The notes under the pieces were generated by a model. The model had not been told where the DNA came from, did no database searches, and saw only the letters and a list, made by a program, of their open reading frames with translations. Below are positions 15,952 to 24,534 of a DNA stretch of 64,000 nucleotides, one piece after another; positions within the stretch are counted from its first letter, which is position 1, and every line of letters starts with the position of its first letter. The position numbers were made by a program, and so were the translations under genes. Source of the stretch: Frigidibacter sp. RF13. Its GTDB lineage: Bacteria > Pseudomonadota > Alphaproteobacteria > Rhodobacterales > Rhodobacteraceae. The DNA is taken from NCBI RefSeq assembly GCF_026626305.1, contig NZ_JAPNUE010000001.1:1054001-1118000 (forward strand), written 5' to 3'.

Positions 15952-16623
15952 CTATTCGTCGCCCGGAACGCCGTAAGACGGCGCCACGGTCGGATCAAGC
16001 GCGCGCTGGATGTATGCCTCCATCTGCGGCTGGTACACCTCCCACGCCAGATCAAGCGCCGCGATCGGATCGTCATGCCAGTCGATCCTGAGATCGGCGA
16101 TCGCCCAGTCCGGCGCGCCCACGATCTTCAAGCCCGCCGACCGCACCGGCCCCGCCTCGCCCCCGGCGGCAAGACCCGCCTTCAGCGCGGCCATCAGCCG
16201 GTCGCCAAAACTTCCCCGCGCCGCCACGAAGGCTGCAACCATCTGGTCGGGAATGTCCGCGCGCGCCAAGAGGTTGCCCGCCGCCGCGCAATCTTCCCCC
16301 ACGGCCTCGCCCCAAAGCCCCAGCACCTGATCGCCGGACCAGATCGCCGGGCCACCTGTCCGCCCGATGGCCATCAGCTGACGATAGCTGATATGGGCGC
16401 GCCCGGTCACCACGTCGGTAACCGCCTGCGCCGCGCCGACACCCGCCGCCAGTCGGTCAAGAACCAGGGGCCCGAGCCCCGGGTCTGTGACATTCTGCGA
16501 CGCGACCGCGCCAACCCGCGCGCGCAGATGCACGCAGCGGGCGGCAACGGCCGGGGAGGAGGAGGAAATCACCATGCCGAACTGGCCGGTCCCCGGATCG
16601 CGGGCGATGAGCGAGAAGGTCAT
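15952..16623 (-). CDS. DUF1028 family protein (Ntn-hydrolase-like)
   Basis: A 223-residue DUF1028 protein. The start MTFSLIARDPGTGQFGMVISS matches the family, which is thought to share the Ntn-hydrolase fold; a Thr close to the N-terminus could be the nucleophile. No signal peptide. The gene begins 4 bases after the ridA stop and precedes lysR. Members of this family often neighbour RidA-like proteins and amidohydrolases in amino-acid or N-heterocycle breakdown clusters. The reaction is unknown; hydrolysis of an amide is a guess from fold and context. Confidence 0.85.
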   Translation of the reverse strand: MTFSLIARDPGTGQFGMVISSSSPAVAARCVHLRARVGAVASQNVTDPGLGPLVLDRLAAGVGAAQAVTDVVTGRAHISYRQLMAIGRTGGPAIWSGDQVLGLWGEAVGEDCAAAGNLLARADIPDQMVAAFVAARGSFGDRLMAALKAGLAAGGEAGPVRSAGLKIVGAPDWAIADLRIDWHDDPIAALDLAWEVYQPQMEAYIQRALDPTVAPSYGVPGDE

Positions 16624-16627
16624 CGCC

Positions 16628-17044
16628 TCAATCCGGGATCACGGCGGTGCCGTCGATCTCGACCAGCCAGTCGGGCCGGGCGAGCGCGGAGACGACGAGC
16701 CCGGTCGAGACCGGATGCACGCCCTTTATATACTCGCCCATCGTCCGGTAGACCGCCTCGCGGTGGCGGACGTCGGTGATATAGACCACGACCTTCACCA
16801 GATGCTCCATCCCGCCGCCGCACTCTTCCAGAAGCTGGCGGATGTTCTGCATGACCTTGTGGGTCTGTTCGACCGGATCGTGGCTGCCGATATTCTTCGC
16901 CGTATCCAGCTCCTGCGGGCACTGGCCGCGCAGCCAGACGGTGCGCCCGCCCTGCGTGACAACAGCCTGCGCGAGGTCATTGTCGAGCTTCTGTTCGGGA
17001 TAGGTGTCGCGGGTATTGAACTTGCGATGTCTGTAATGCGCCAC
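16628..17044 (-). CDS. RidA-like protein lacking the canonical active-site Arg
   Basis: A 138-residue YjgF/YER057c/UK114-family protein. Classical RidA hydrolyses reactive enamines and imines and uses an Arg near residue 105 in a P-x-R-S/T context. Here the corresponding stretch reads HPVSTGLVVSALARPDWLVEID, with Val at the Arg position, so deaminase activity of the RidA type is doubtful and it fits the other Rid subgroups found in catabolic operons. Start: GTG at 17044 with GGAGG six bases upstream. It lies between the flavin monooxygenase gene and the DUF1028 gene. Confidence 0.85.
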   Translation of the reverse strand: MAHYRHRKFNTRDTYPEQKLDNDLAQAVVTQGGRTVWLRGQCPQELDTAKNIGSHDPVEQTHKVMQNIRQLLEECGGGMEHLVKVVVYITDVRHREAVYRTMGEYIKGVHPVSTGLVVSALARPDWLVEIDGTAVIPD

Positions 17045-17107
17045 TTCGGGCCTCCGGGTCAGGATCGGGTGAGGATGGCATGGGATCGGGCTTCGGGAAA
17101 GCGGGGG

Positions 17108-18382
17108 TCAACTTTCGCCCGGGCGTTTTTCGGCATGGCCCTGATAGGCGCCGTATCCGCGCCGCGTGACGATATGTTCGGCCACATGGCGCGCATCGTG
17201 CCAGACACCCCAGATGAAGCTCGATCCCCGCCGCGACTGCCAGGGCAGGCCGAGGAAGTAGACCCCTGCCTCGCTCGAAACGCCGCGCTGATGGCGGGGC
17301 TTGCCGCCCGGGTCGAAGGCATCCACCTGCAGCCAGCCGTAATCGAGCGCGAAGCCCGTGGCCCAGATCACGGTCGTGATCCCTTCGGCTGCAAGATTCA
17401 GCCCGCGGATCGGATTTGTGACGCATTCGGGATCGGGGCCGATGAGCCGCGCCTCCGGCTCCTTTGGGAAATCAAGGCCATTGCGCGCGATATAGGCGTC
17501 CGCCTCGTCAAGGACCGAAAGGTAATCGGCGTCGCCCCCGGCGATATTGGCCGCCAGATCGCCCGCAAAGGTCAGCCTGCCGTCCCGCCAACCGTCGGTC
17601 CGGCCCAGAAGAACCATGCCGCGCGCGGCGAAGCGGCGGAAATCGACCGTCTCGCCGCCGCCCGCCCCGCTCACCGCAATCGTCACATGCTCGGTCCCGG
17701 GCAAGGGTGCAGGAATGTCCCATTTGCCCAGAACGCCCAGCCACCAGACGAAATCGCGGCCCCGGTAGCGGCGCGGCGGGCGGCCGTGCGGTCCGACCGA
17801 CAGGTAGGTGCGCCGACCCGACGCCAGCAACTCGTCGGCGATCTGCGCGCCCGACGATCCCGCCCCCACCACCAGAACCGCGCCCTCGGGCAGCGCGCCG
17901 GGATTGCGGTAGGCGGTCGAATGGATCTGCGTGAGGCCCGGCAGGGCCGGTAGGATCGCGGGCATGACCGGGCGCTGGAACGGGCCGGTCGCAGCGATCA
18001 CGTTCAGGGCCTCGATCCTCCCCGCTGACGTCTCGACCATGAAACCCGGCCGCCCCTCGTTCCGCCGGACCGAGGTGACCTCGACCCCGGTCCTGACCGG
18101 CGCGTTGAACTTTTGCGCATAGGCCACGAAATAATCTGCCACCCGTTCCTTTCCCGGGAAAGCGTCCGGGTGCAGCCCGTCGAACTCTAGCCCCGGGAAG
18201 CGGTCGTGCCAGGCCGGGCCGTTGGCCACGAGCGAATCCCAACGCTCCGACCGCCAGCGTTCTGCGATCCGGTGCCGCTCCACAACCAGATGCGACACAC
18301 CGGCGCGGGTCAGATGTTCACTGGCCGCGATGCCTGCCTGCCCGCCGCCGACGACGAGCACTTCGGTCTTCTCCACCGTCAT
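17108..18382 (-). CDS. Flavin-containing monooxygenase-like NAD(P)/FAD oxidoreductase
   Basis: A 424-residue two-dinucleotide-binding flavoprotein of the FMO/CzcO type. The FAD motif GGGQAG is at residues 12-17; the central ATGPFQRPVMP with HSTAYRNP resembles the FMO linker region; the NADPH motif GAGSSGAQIADEL follows. FMO-type enzymes oxygenate amines, sulfides or ketones, but a role as a plain oxidoreductase is possible. The start at the ATG of 18382 has AAAGGA upstream; the 42-codon extension in the longer frame overlaps the Rieske gene and was rejected. Part of the oxygenase operon, 23 bases after the Rieske gene. Confidence 0.85.
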   Translation of the reverse strand: MTVEKTEVLVVGGGQAGIAASEHLTRAGVSHLVVERHRIAERWRSERWDSLVANGPAWHDRFPGLEFDGLHPDAFPGKERVADYFVAYAQKFNAPVRTGVEVTSVRRNEGRPGFMVETSAGRIEALNVIAATGPFQRPVMPAILPALPGLTQIHSTAYRNPGALPEGAVLVVGAGSSGAQIADELLASGRRTYLSVGPHGRPPRRYRGRDFVWWLGVLGKWDIPAPLPGTEHVTIAVSGAGGGETVDFRRFAARGMVLLGRTDGWRDGRLTFAGDLAANIAGGDADYLSVLDEADAYIARNGLDFPKEPEARLIGPDPECVTNPIRGLNLAAEGITTVIWATGFALDYGWLQVDAFDPGGKPRHQRGVSSEAGVYFLGLPWQSRRGSSFIWGVWHDARHVAEHIVTRRGYGAYQGHAEKRPGES

Positions 18383-18405
18383 GGCAGATCCTTTCCGCGT
18401 GGATT

Positions 18406-19548
18406 TCAGGTCGCCTGCGCCGGAACCCGGCTGGCGATATATTGGGCAAATTCGAAATTCGGCCGTTCCAGATGGCTGAGCGGCCCGGGCGTGCCGAGAT
18501 CGGAACAAAGCCCGCGATAGACCTTCTCGGTGCAGCCCTTGTCTTCGTCATTCACATCGGCGAGCAGCGCCCTGAGCGCAGCGATATGCTCGCCCGAGGA
18601 CGGATCGGCGATCCAGTCGGCCGACATGCCGCCGCCATAAAGCACATTCACATGCCCCGGCCCGTCCGGTGTCAGTGACAGATACCAGAAATAGCCCGGC
18701 GTCAGCGTGATCAGCAGCGAAGGATAGATCGACAGAAGCCAGGTGATCCGCCGCTGATCGCCCGTGAGGGTCTTGTTCGACGGGTGCGCCAGCGACAGGG
18801 GGATCGTGTCGTTCTTCATGATCCAGTGATAGTTGAAGCTTGAAAACCCTTCCGGACAGGTCATCTGGTTCAGATCGACCGATCCGCCGATCGTGCCTTC
18901 GTGGCAGACCGGCAGGTGGTAGCTTTCCATGAAATTCTCGGCCAGCACCTTCCAGTTGGTGGCCCAGCGGAACTGTTCCTGAAAGGTCTCGACGTAAGTG
19001 GACATGTCGAGATAGCCGACAAGGCTTTCGACATCCTTCAAGGTCTCCTGCGGGCTTGGCAGGTCGGGGTTCAGCGTCACCATGATCCAGCCGAGCCAGA
19101 CCTCGCAGCGCACCGTCGGCAGGCCGATCTGGTCCTTGCAGAAAGCCTCGTTCCGCCCCATCGCGGGCGCGCCGCGCAAGCTGCCGTCCAGATTGTAGGT
19201 CCAGGCGTGATAGGGGCAGACGATCGAGCGCACATTGCCCCGCCCTTCCAGAAGCGTCGACATCCGGTGGCGGCAGACGTTCGACATGGCGCGGATTTCC
19301 CCCGCCCGGTCGCGCAGCACGATGATCGGCTCGCCGGCGATCTCCATCGTCAGATAGTCGCCGGCGTTGGGCAAAGTCTCGGCCCGGCCCGCGCACAGCC
19401 ACTCGCGGCCGAAGATGTGTTTCTGCTCCAGTGCGAGGAAGGCAGGCGATGTATAGACCGACTTGGGCATCGCCCGCGCCTGTTCGAACGGGACCGAGAC
19501 ATTGGCGTGCAGTTCCGCCGCCGGGCTCAGCGTCTCATGACGGGTCAT
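18406..19548 (-). CDS. Aromatic-ring-hydroxylating-type Rieske oxygenase, alpha subunit
   Basis: A 380-residue Rieske non-haem iron oxygenase. The [2Fe-2S] ligands are Cys92-x-His94 (CRHRMS) and Cys111-x2-His114 (CPYHAW). The catalytic iron site shows in AENFMESYHLPVCHEG with His211 and His216. Size and the N-terminal region resemble oxygenases that demethylate quaternary amines (glycine betaine, stachydrine, choline) rather than true arene dioxygenases. No small beta subunit and no ferredoxin-reductase gene is nearby, so electrons must come from elsewhere. First gene of the minus-strand operon; start set at ATG 19548. Confidence 0.88.
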   Translation of the reverse strand: MTRHETLSPAAELHANVSVPFEQARAMPKSVYTSPAFLALEQKHIFGREWLCAGRAETLPNAGDYLTMEIAGEPIIVLRDRAGEIRAMSNVCRHRMSTLLEGRGNVRSIVCPYHAWTYNLDGSLRGAPAMGRNEAFCKDQIGLPTVRCEVWLGWIMVTLNPDLPSPQETLKDVESLVGYLDMSTYVETFQEQFRWATNWKVLAENFMESYHLPVCHEGTIGGSVDLNQMTCPEGFSSFNYHWIMKNDTIPLSLAHPSNKTLTGDQRRITWLLSIYPSLLITLTPGYFWYLSLTPDGPGHVNVLYGGGMSADWIADPSSGEHIAALRALLADVNDEDKGCTEKVYRGLCSDLGTPGPLSHLERPNFEFAQYIASRVPAQAT

Positions 19549-19634
19549 CGCCTTCTCCCTTGCCGGTGCCAGAGGCACCCCGCCCGGGGCGGCGTCTTCT
19601 GCGCCGACCGTCGGGCCTTTGCCCCGTGATGACG

Positions 19635-19664
19635 CAGAGTTGGATCAGAGAAAAGTAAACTCTG
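19635..19664. promoter_or_regulatory. Candidate operator upstream of the Rieske oxygenase operon
   Basis: CAGAGTT (19635-19641) and AACTCTG (19658-19664) form a perfect 7-bp inverted repeat with a 16-base spacer, in the A+T-richer part of the 144-base gap upstream of the Rieske gene. It differs from the TTTGGC palindrome at lysR. Regulator unknown. Confidence 0.4.
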
Positions 19665-19692
19665 AAAGACCAACGCTTAGATAATTCCTAAG

Positions 19693-20910
19693 TCATGCCG
19701 GTTTGACCTGCCCGGCCTTCGCCGCCGCCCGCGCCGTCTGCAAGGTGAAAGCCAGGGCCCACATCGCCAGCACCCCGCCCGCGATCAGCGCGGCGTCGAG
19801 CCAGAGGCTTTCCGGCGAAACTTCTTTCACCGCCCGCGCCGCGAAGGACAGGATCGTACCGAAGGCAAAGACCGGCAGCGCGATCCGGCCCATCAGGGCC
19901 AGAGGTTCCAGCCAGCGGCTGTTGCAGAGCCAGCGCACCGAGGCGAGCGCGCCGAGAAGATAGACCAGCGCGAAGGCATGCAGCAGGCGCGGCAAGGACA
20001 GATAGGTCTTGTCGAAATCCGCCAGCGACCGCGGCAGCCCGAGGTCGAGCAGGAAGCGCACGATCTTGCTGCCGACCGCGCCGCCACCCGGCAGCTTCAT
20101 CCACAGGATCGCCCCCAGAAGCACGGCCCCGGCAAGACCGATCAGCGCCGGATGGCGCGGCACGAACCGCTCACCCCGGCGCAACGCCAGCCCGGTCATC
20201 AGCCCCGCCACGAAAAGAAGCTGCCAGGACAAAGGGTTCAGGAACCAGCCGCCCGGATTGGGAAAATTCGGCAGGTCGAGATAGAAGAAAGCGCTCAGCC
20301 CCCAAAGCGCCAGCGACGCCGCGAAGGTGGCCTTGGGCGCCCTGAGCCCAGCCCAGATCAGCGCCGGGCCGGCAAGCAGCAACACCGCATACATCGGCAG
20401 GATGTTCACATAGCCCAGTTGGTGGGTCATCAGGGGCAGGCCCATCAGCGTGCCCAGAGGGTCGCGCATCAGCGCCTGGATATTATCCTTGAAGAACAAA
20501 GTGCTGTCGCCGCCGAACCGCCAGGCGGCGGCGGCGATGGCGATGGCCCAGAAGGTCACCAGCAGATGGACGAGATAGAGCGTCCAGGCCCGCCCCCACA
20601 TCCGCGAGATGCCGGGCCAGAGCCGCGCCGCGCCCTCGAACCCGCTTGCATAGGCCAAGGCGGCCGAACAGCCGGAGATGAAGACAAACGCCTCCGCCGC
20701 GTCGGAAAAGCCGAAATTGCGGCTGGTCACCCCTTCGAAGATCGTGCCCGGCACATGGTTGATGAAGATCATGATCAGACAGAGGCCGCGAAAGACATCC
20801 AGCCTGCGGTCGCGCGGCTTTTTCGCCTGCGGCTTGGGCGCTAGGCGGACGATACGGTCCTCGGCCGGGGCAGCATCGCCCCGCTCGATACGGGCAAGGG
20901 CTTCAACCAC
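19693..20910 (-). CDS. opgC: Osmoregulated periplasmic glucan succinyltransferase OpgC
   Basis: A 405-residue polytopic membrane protein with ten or so hydrophobic segments, of the OpgC acyltransferase family. The motif RDRRLDVFRGLCLIMIFINH at the first membrane segment is typical. In Rhodobacter sphaeroides OpgC adds succinyl groups to the glucan backbone. Start: GTG at 20910, overlapping the opgH stop by 8 bases, with GGAG upstream; a longer frame reads antisense-like Arg/Pro sequence. Last gene of the opgGIHC operon. Confidence 0.9.
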   Translation of the reverse strand: MVEALARIERGDAAPAEDRIVRLAPKPQAKKPRDRRLDVFRGLCLIMIFINHVPGTIFEGVTSRNFGFSDAAEAFVFISGCSAALAYASGFEGAARLWPGISRMWGRAWTLYLVHLLVTFWAIAIAAAAWRFGGDSTLFFKDNIQALMRDPLGTLMGLPLMTHQLGYVNILPMYAVLLLAGPALIWAGLRAPKATFAASLALWGLSAFFYLDLPNFPNPGGWFLNPLSWQLLFVAGLMTGLALRRGERFVPRHPALIGLAGAVLLGAILWMKLPGGGAVGSKIVRFLLDLGLPRSLADFDKTYLSLPRLLHAFALVYLLGALASVRWLCNSRWLEPLALMGRIALPVFAFGTILSFAARAVKEVSPESLWLDAALIAGGVLAMWALAFTLQTARAAAKAGQVKPA

Positions 20911-22720
20911 GGGCAAGCTCCGGTTCGGGAAAGGATTTGACCTCGGCCGGCGGGGCGGCCACCGGCTGCCAGCCCGCCAGCACCCGGTCATGCAGCGTCA
21001 GGATCGCGGGCATCACCAGCTCTTCGGGCGTGGTGAAAAGCCGTGCGCGCCCGTCCGCAGGCCGCGCCGCGCGCGAGGTCAGGGAAATCGCGACCGGCGC
21101 CAGAAGCATCGGCACCGCGACCGGCAGAAGCCAGACGAGGATCTGCGTTGTCAGGAAATAACCAACCGTCAGGCACGCCGCCCCCGCCAGAACGATGAAC
21201 CGGCTCGCCGCCCAGGCCTCGCCAAGGCTCAGCCGCGCATCGCCGCGCAGGTTCGCGGGCCAGCCACCGTCACGCCCCATCAAGACCTGCCAGACCGAGC
21301 GGGTCTGATAGGCCATAAGAATCGGCGCGAGGAAACTGAGGAGGAGGAAATCCGCCAGAACCGATTTCAGCGCAGTCCAGGTGCCGCCGAACCCTTTCGT
21401 CCGCCCGGCGATCATCGCCTCAAGCGTTGTCAGAAGCTTCGGCATCATCAGAAGGCCGAAGATGCCGATGGCAAGGCCAATTGCCTTCGCCGTCTCGTCG
21501 CTCGGGAAGACCGGGAAAAACTGGTGCGGATCGGGGAAGTAGTTGGGCGGCGGCTGCGTCACATGGTCGACCACGACCGAAATCAGGAACCCGGCCCAGA
21601 GGACCGGCGCGATATAGGCGAAAACGCCCTGCAGAAAGACAAACCGGCTCCAGGCCTTCAGCCCCGGCGCGCCGATGATCCTCAGGTGCTGCAGGTTGCC
21701 CTGACACCAGCGCCGGTCGCGCTTGGCATGTTCGACGACACTTTCAGGCGCCTCCTCGTACGATCCCCTGATGTCGATATCGAGCCGCACCTTCCAGCCC
21801 GCCCGCGCCAGAAGTGCGGCCTCTACATAATCGTGGCTGAGGATATGGCCGCCGAAGGGCGGCGGGCCGGAGAGGACCGGCAGACCGCAGGCGGCGGCAA
21901 AGGCCTCGACCCGCACCATCGCATTGTGCCCCCAGAACGGGCCCGTCCGTCCTTGCAACCGCGCGAGCCCGCGCGAGAAGACCGGCGAGAAGAAGGCGGC
22001 GGCGAATTGCATCACCCGGCCGAAGATCGACTGCGCGCGCACGACCACCGGCAAGGTCTGCAACAGGCCCAAGGACGGGTCCGCCTCCATCCGCCGGATC
22101 ATCTCGACGATGGTTTCGCCCTCCATCAGACTGTCGGCATCGAGGATCAGCGCCAGATCATAGGCCCCGCCCGACCGGGCGAAGAAATCCTCGATATTGC
22201 CGGCCTTGCGCCCGGTATTCTGGCTGCGGCGGCGGTAGAAGAGCCGCCCGGCGCCGCCGGTCTCCTCCATCAGACGTGCAAACCAGCGCTCCTCTGCCGC
22301 CGCAATGCCCGGATCGCGGCTGTCGGACAGGATGGCGAAATGCACCGGCACTGCGGTGGCCGCACTGACCGATCGGTACATGGCGGCGACGCGCGCAAAG
22401 GTCACCACCGGGTCTTCGTTGCAGACCGGAACGATCACGACGGTCCGCGATGAAATCGGTCCCTCATTGCGGGGCGCGCGGAAGCGCGAGGGTTTCAGCC
22501 CGATCAGCCCCAGACAGGCGCCCCAGGCCAGCCAGCTGGTCGAAAAGCACAAAAGCAGCGCGCTGAAGACCGCCATCGGCGTCAGCCCGTCGGCCGCCGC
22601 ATATTGGATGAAGATCGCCGCCGCCCCCGCCCCGGTTGCAAGCGCCAGCAAAACGGCGACGGCGCGTACCAGAAGTACGCGCCGTTCAACGCTGTTCTGA
22701 GTCTGGCGGGGCCGGGCCAT
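20903..22720 (-). CDS. opgH: Glucan biosynthesis glucosyltransferase OpgH
   Basis: A 605-residue inner-membrane family-2 glycosyltransferase that polymerises glucose from UDP-glucose into periplasmic glucans. Two membrane segments precede the cytoplasmic catalytic domain, which shows VVIVPVCNEDP, LILDADSLMEG and the RRWCQGN motif, followed by several C-terminal membrane helices. It is shorter than the Escherichia coli enzyme (about 850 residues) because the N-terminal extension is absent, as in R. sphaeroides. Begins 3 bases after opgI. Confidence 0.94.
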   Translation of the reverse strand: MARPRQTQNSVERRVLLVRAVAVLLALATGAGAAAIFIQYAAADGLTPMAVFSALLLCFSTSWLAWGACLGLIGLKPSRFRAPRNEGPISSRTVVIVPVCNEDPVVTFARVAAMYRSVSAATAVPVHFAILSDSRDPGIAAAEERWFARLMEETGGAGRLFYRRRSQNTGRKAGNIEDFFARSGGAYDLALILDADSLMEGETIVEMIRRMEADPSLGLLQTLPVVVRAQSIFGRVMQFAAAFFSPVFSRGLARLQGRTGPFWGHNAMVRVEAFAAACGLPVLSGPPPFGGHILSHDYVEAALLARAGWKVRLDIDIRGSYEEAPESVVEHAKRDRRWCQGNLQHLRIIGAPGLKAWSRFVFLQGVFAYIAPVLWAGFLISVVVDHVTQPPPNYFPDPHQFFPVFPSDETAKAIGLAIGIFGLLMMPKLLTTLEAMIAGRTKGFGGTWTALKSVLADFLLLSFLAPILMAYQTRSVWQVLMGRDGGWPANLRGDARLSLGEAWAASRFIVLAGAACLTVGYFLTTQILVWLLPVAVPMLLAPVAISLTSRAARPADGRARLFTTPEELVMPAILTLHDRVLAGWQPVAAPPAEVKSFPEPELARG

Positions 22721-22723
22721 GGA

Positions 22724-22909
22724 TCAGGTCCGCGCGACCCCGAACCCGGCCGTCAACATGGCGATCCAGGCCGCGAGCCGCCCCTGCGGCCGCTCCAGCA
22801 GCTGCGTCGGCATCATCCGCGGCGCCTCAGGGAGCCGCCCGAGCGCAAGCGCCTGCGTGACCCTTTCAGCCGCCGTGGCCTGATCGTCGAACATGCTCTG
22901 GCGCATCAT
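22724..22909 (-). CDS. opgI: Small opgI-position protein
   Basis: A 61-residue protein encoded between opgG and opgH, its ATG at 22909 overlapping the opgG stop (ATGA). The R. sphaeroides operon opgGIHC contains an extra gene, opgI, in this place, so I assign the name by position; I cannot compare the sequences. The N-terminal half is polar with ATAAERVTQALALGRLPEA, the C-terminal half has a weakly hydrophobic stretch AAWIAMLTAGFG that could touch the membrane. Function unknown; a partner or stabiliser of OpgH is conceivable. Confidence 0.65.
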   Translation of the reverse strand: MMRQSMFDDQATAAERVTQALALGRLPEAPRMMPTQLLERPQGRLAAWIAMLTAGFGVART

Positions 22910-24534
22910 GATTTCACCCACTGGAACATCCAGATTTCTGTCAGCTTCCTACCGTAACCCGCGACATGGGCTGACAATTCCGCGACAGCGCCGGTGTCGG
23001 AGGCGACATCGAACACCAGCCGCCAGATGTCGGTGCCGTCGATCCGGTGCAGCGTGACATTCTCGGCCTTGCCGTTCGTCACCGTCACCACCGGCTTGAT
23101 CCCCGCGTCCTCGGGCGCGAGCCTGCTCAGCATGCCGCCCTGGAAATCCACTACGAACTTGCGCGTATCGGGCGGGTTATCGTTACCCGCCGCGCCGCCG
23201 ACGCCGCCGCGCGTCTCCAGGACCCGCGCCCGGTCGTCCATCGCAGGCGCGTCGAGCCGCCCCCAATGCATCCGGTAGGAAATCTCCAGCGACGATCCTG
23301 CCGCGGGCTTCTGATCGGGCACCCAATAGGCAACGATATTGTCATGCACCTCAAGGGCCGATGGGATCTCGACCAGCCGCACCCGGCCTGCGCCCCAGTC
23401 GCCCAAAGGTTCGATATCGACCGAGGGGCGGCGCTCGTAATGGGCCTCGGCATCCTGATAATCGTCGAAATCGCGCCCGCGCTGATGCAGTCCAAAGCGG
23501 CGCGGCCGCGTTTCGGCGAAGTAGGACGAGGCGAGCGCCAGCGGGTTGTTAAGGGCCCGCCAGATCACGTCGCCATCGGCCCGCTCGATCCTGAGCCCAT
23601 TGCTGTCATGCACCTGCGGGCGGTAATCGTCGAACCGCGCGCGGTTGACCTCGCCATAGAGGAACATTGAGGTCAACGGCGCGATGCCCAGCTCCTCGAC
23701 CTCATTGCGGAAGAAGAGCCGCGCCGTCACATCGACCGTTGTCTCGACGCCGGGCGTGATGGTGAACCGGTAGGCCCCTGTCACGCTCGCGCTGTCAAGG
23801 GCTGCATAGACCGTCACCACCTGCGCCCCGGGCGCGGGCTTTTCCAGCCAAAAGCCGGTGAAGCGCGGAAACTCCTCTGCCTTCGACAGGCCGGTGTCGA
23901 TCGCCAGTCCGCGCGACGACAGGCCATAGGCATTGCCCTGCCCCAGCACGCGGAAATAGCTGGCGCCGACGAAAGAGATCACCTCGTCAAACAGATCGCC
24001 CCGGTTGATCGGATGATTGAGCTTGAAGCCCGCGACCCCCGGCAGGGTGAAATTCTCTGGCACCTCGGCCTTCAGGGGCGCGCGATATTCGAAATCGGCG
24101 GTGGTGAAGCCCATCTCGGCCGCCTGACCGTCCGTGACTTCGTAGATTTTCACCGGCTCCTTGAAAAGCCAGCCGACATGGAACGGCAGAACCCGCCAGA
24201 GGCTGTCTTTCTCGGCCCAGCGCGCGCGCTTCGGCCAGAACTGGATCATCTGGTACTTGTCGTAGTCGAGCCCGGCGAGGAAGTCCGACAGGGGCGCGGG
24301 CACCGGGTCTTCTCCGGCGGCGCGCGCCCGCGCCGCCTCGGTCAGGCTGTCAAAGCTGAAGGCCATGGCTGCGGGCGGCGCGGCGGCAGGATCAACCGCC
24401 GGGACCGGCGTTTCCTGCGCCGCAAGGCAGGTCGGCAGGCCGGTCGTGGCGAGAAGCAGCCCGAGGCTGCCGCCCCGCGCCAGGAAGGTCCGCCGCGCCG
24501 GGTCGGGAAGGGTCTTGTCGGTTCTGTCGGTCAT
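22906..24534 (-). CDS. opgG: Periplasmic glucan biosynthesis protein OpgG
   Basis: A 542-residue periplasmic protein needed to build and branch osmoregulated glucans. The N-terminus carries a twin-arginine signal (ARRTFLARG at about 13-21, then a hydrophobic run and LAAQE cleavage region), so this homologue is probably Tat-exported. The mature part shows OpgG/OpgD family sequence such as FSFDSL near its start, FPRFTGFWLEKP and EVNRARFDDYRPQVHDS. Start placed at ATG 24534. First gene of the opg operon; the promoter lies in 24535-24968. Confidence 0.92.
   Translation of the reverse strand: MTDRTDKTLPDPARRTFLARGGSLGLLLATTGLPTCLAAQETPVPAVDPAAAPPAAMAFSFDSLTEAARARAAGEDPVPAPLSDFLAGLDYDKYQMIQFWPKRARWAEKDSLWRVLPFHVGWLFKEPVKIYEVTDGQAAEMGFTTADFEYRAPLKAEVPENFTLPGVAGFKLNHPINRGDLFDEVISFVGASYFRVLGQGNAYGLSSRGLAIDTGLSKAEEFPRFTGFWLEKPAPGAQVVTVYAALDSASVTGAYRFTITPGVETTVDVTARLFFRNEVEELGIAPLTSMFLYGEVNRARFDDYRPQVHDSNGLRIERADGDVIWRALNNPLALASSYFAETRPRRFGLHQRGRDFDDYQDAEAHYERRPSVDIEPLGDWGAGRVRLVEIPSALEVHDNIVAYWVPDQKPAAGSSLEISYRMHWGRLDAPAMDDRARVLETRGGVGGAAGNDNPPDTRKFVVDFQGGMLSRLAPEDAGIKPVVTVTNGKAENVTLHRIDGTDIWRLVFDVASDTGAVAELSAHVAGYGRKLTEIWMFQWVKS

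Noticed and set aside
11400-19548. Two-component monooxygenase pairing of the flavin reductase at 11400 with the oxygenase at 17-18 kb
   Set aside because: The flavin reductase is on the opposite strand, 5 kb away with unrelated genes between, and the FMO-like protein has its own NADPH site.
20678-22453. 591-codon plus-strand frame antisense to opgC and opgH
   Set aside because: Arg/Pro/Gln-rich shadow of opgH without recognisable domains.
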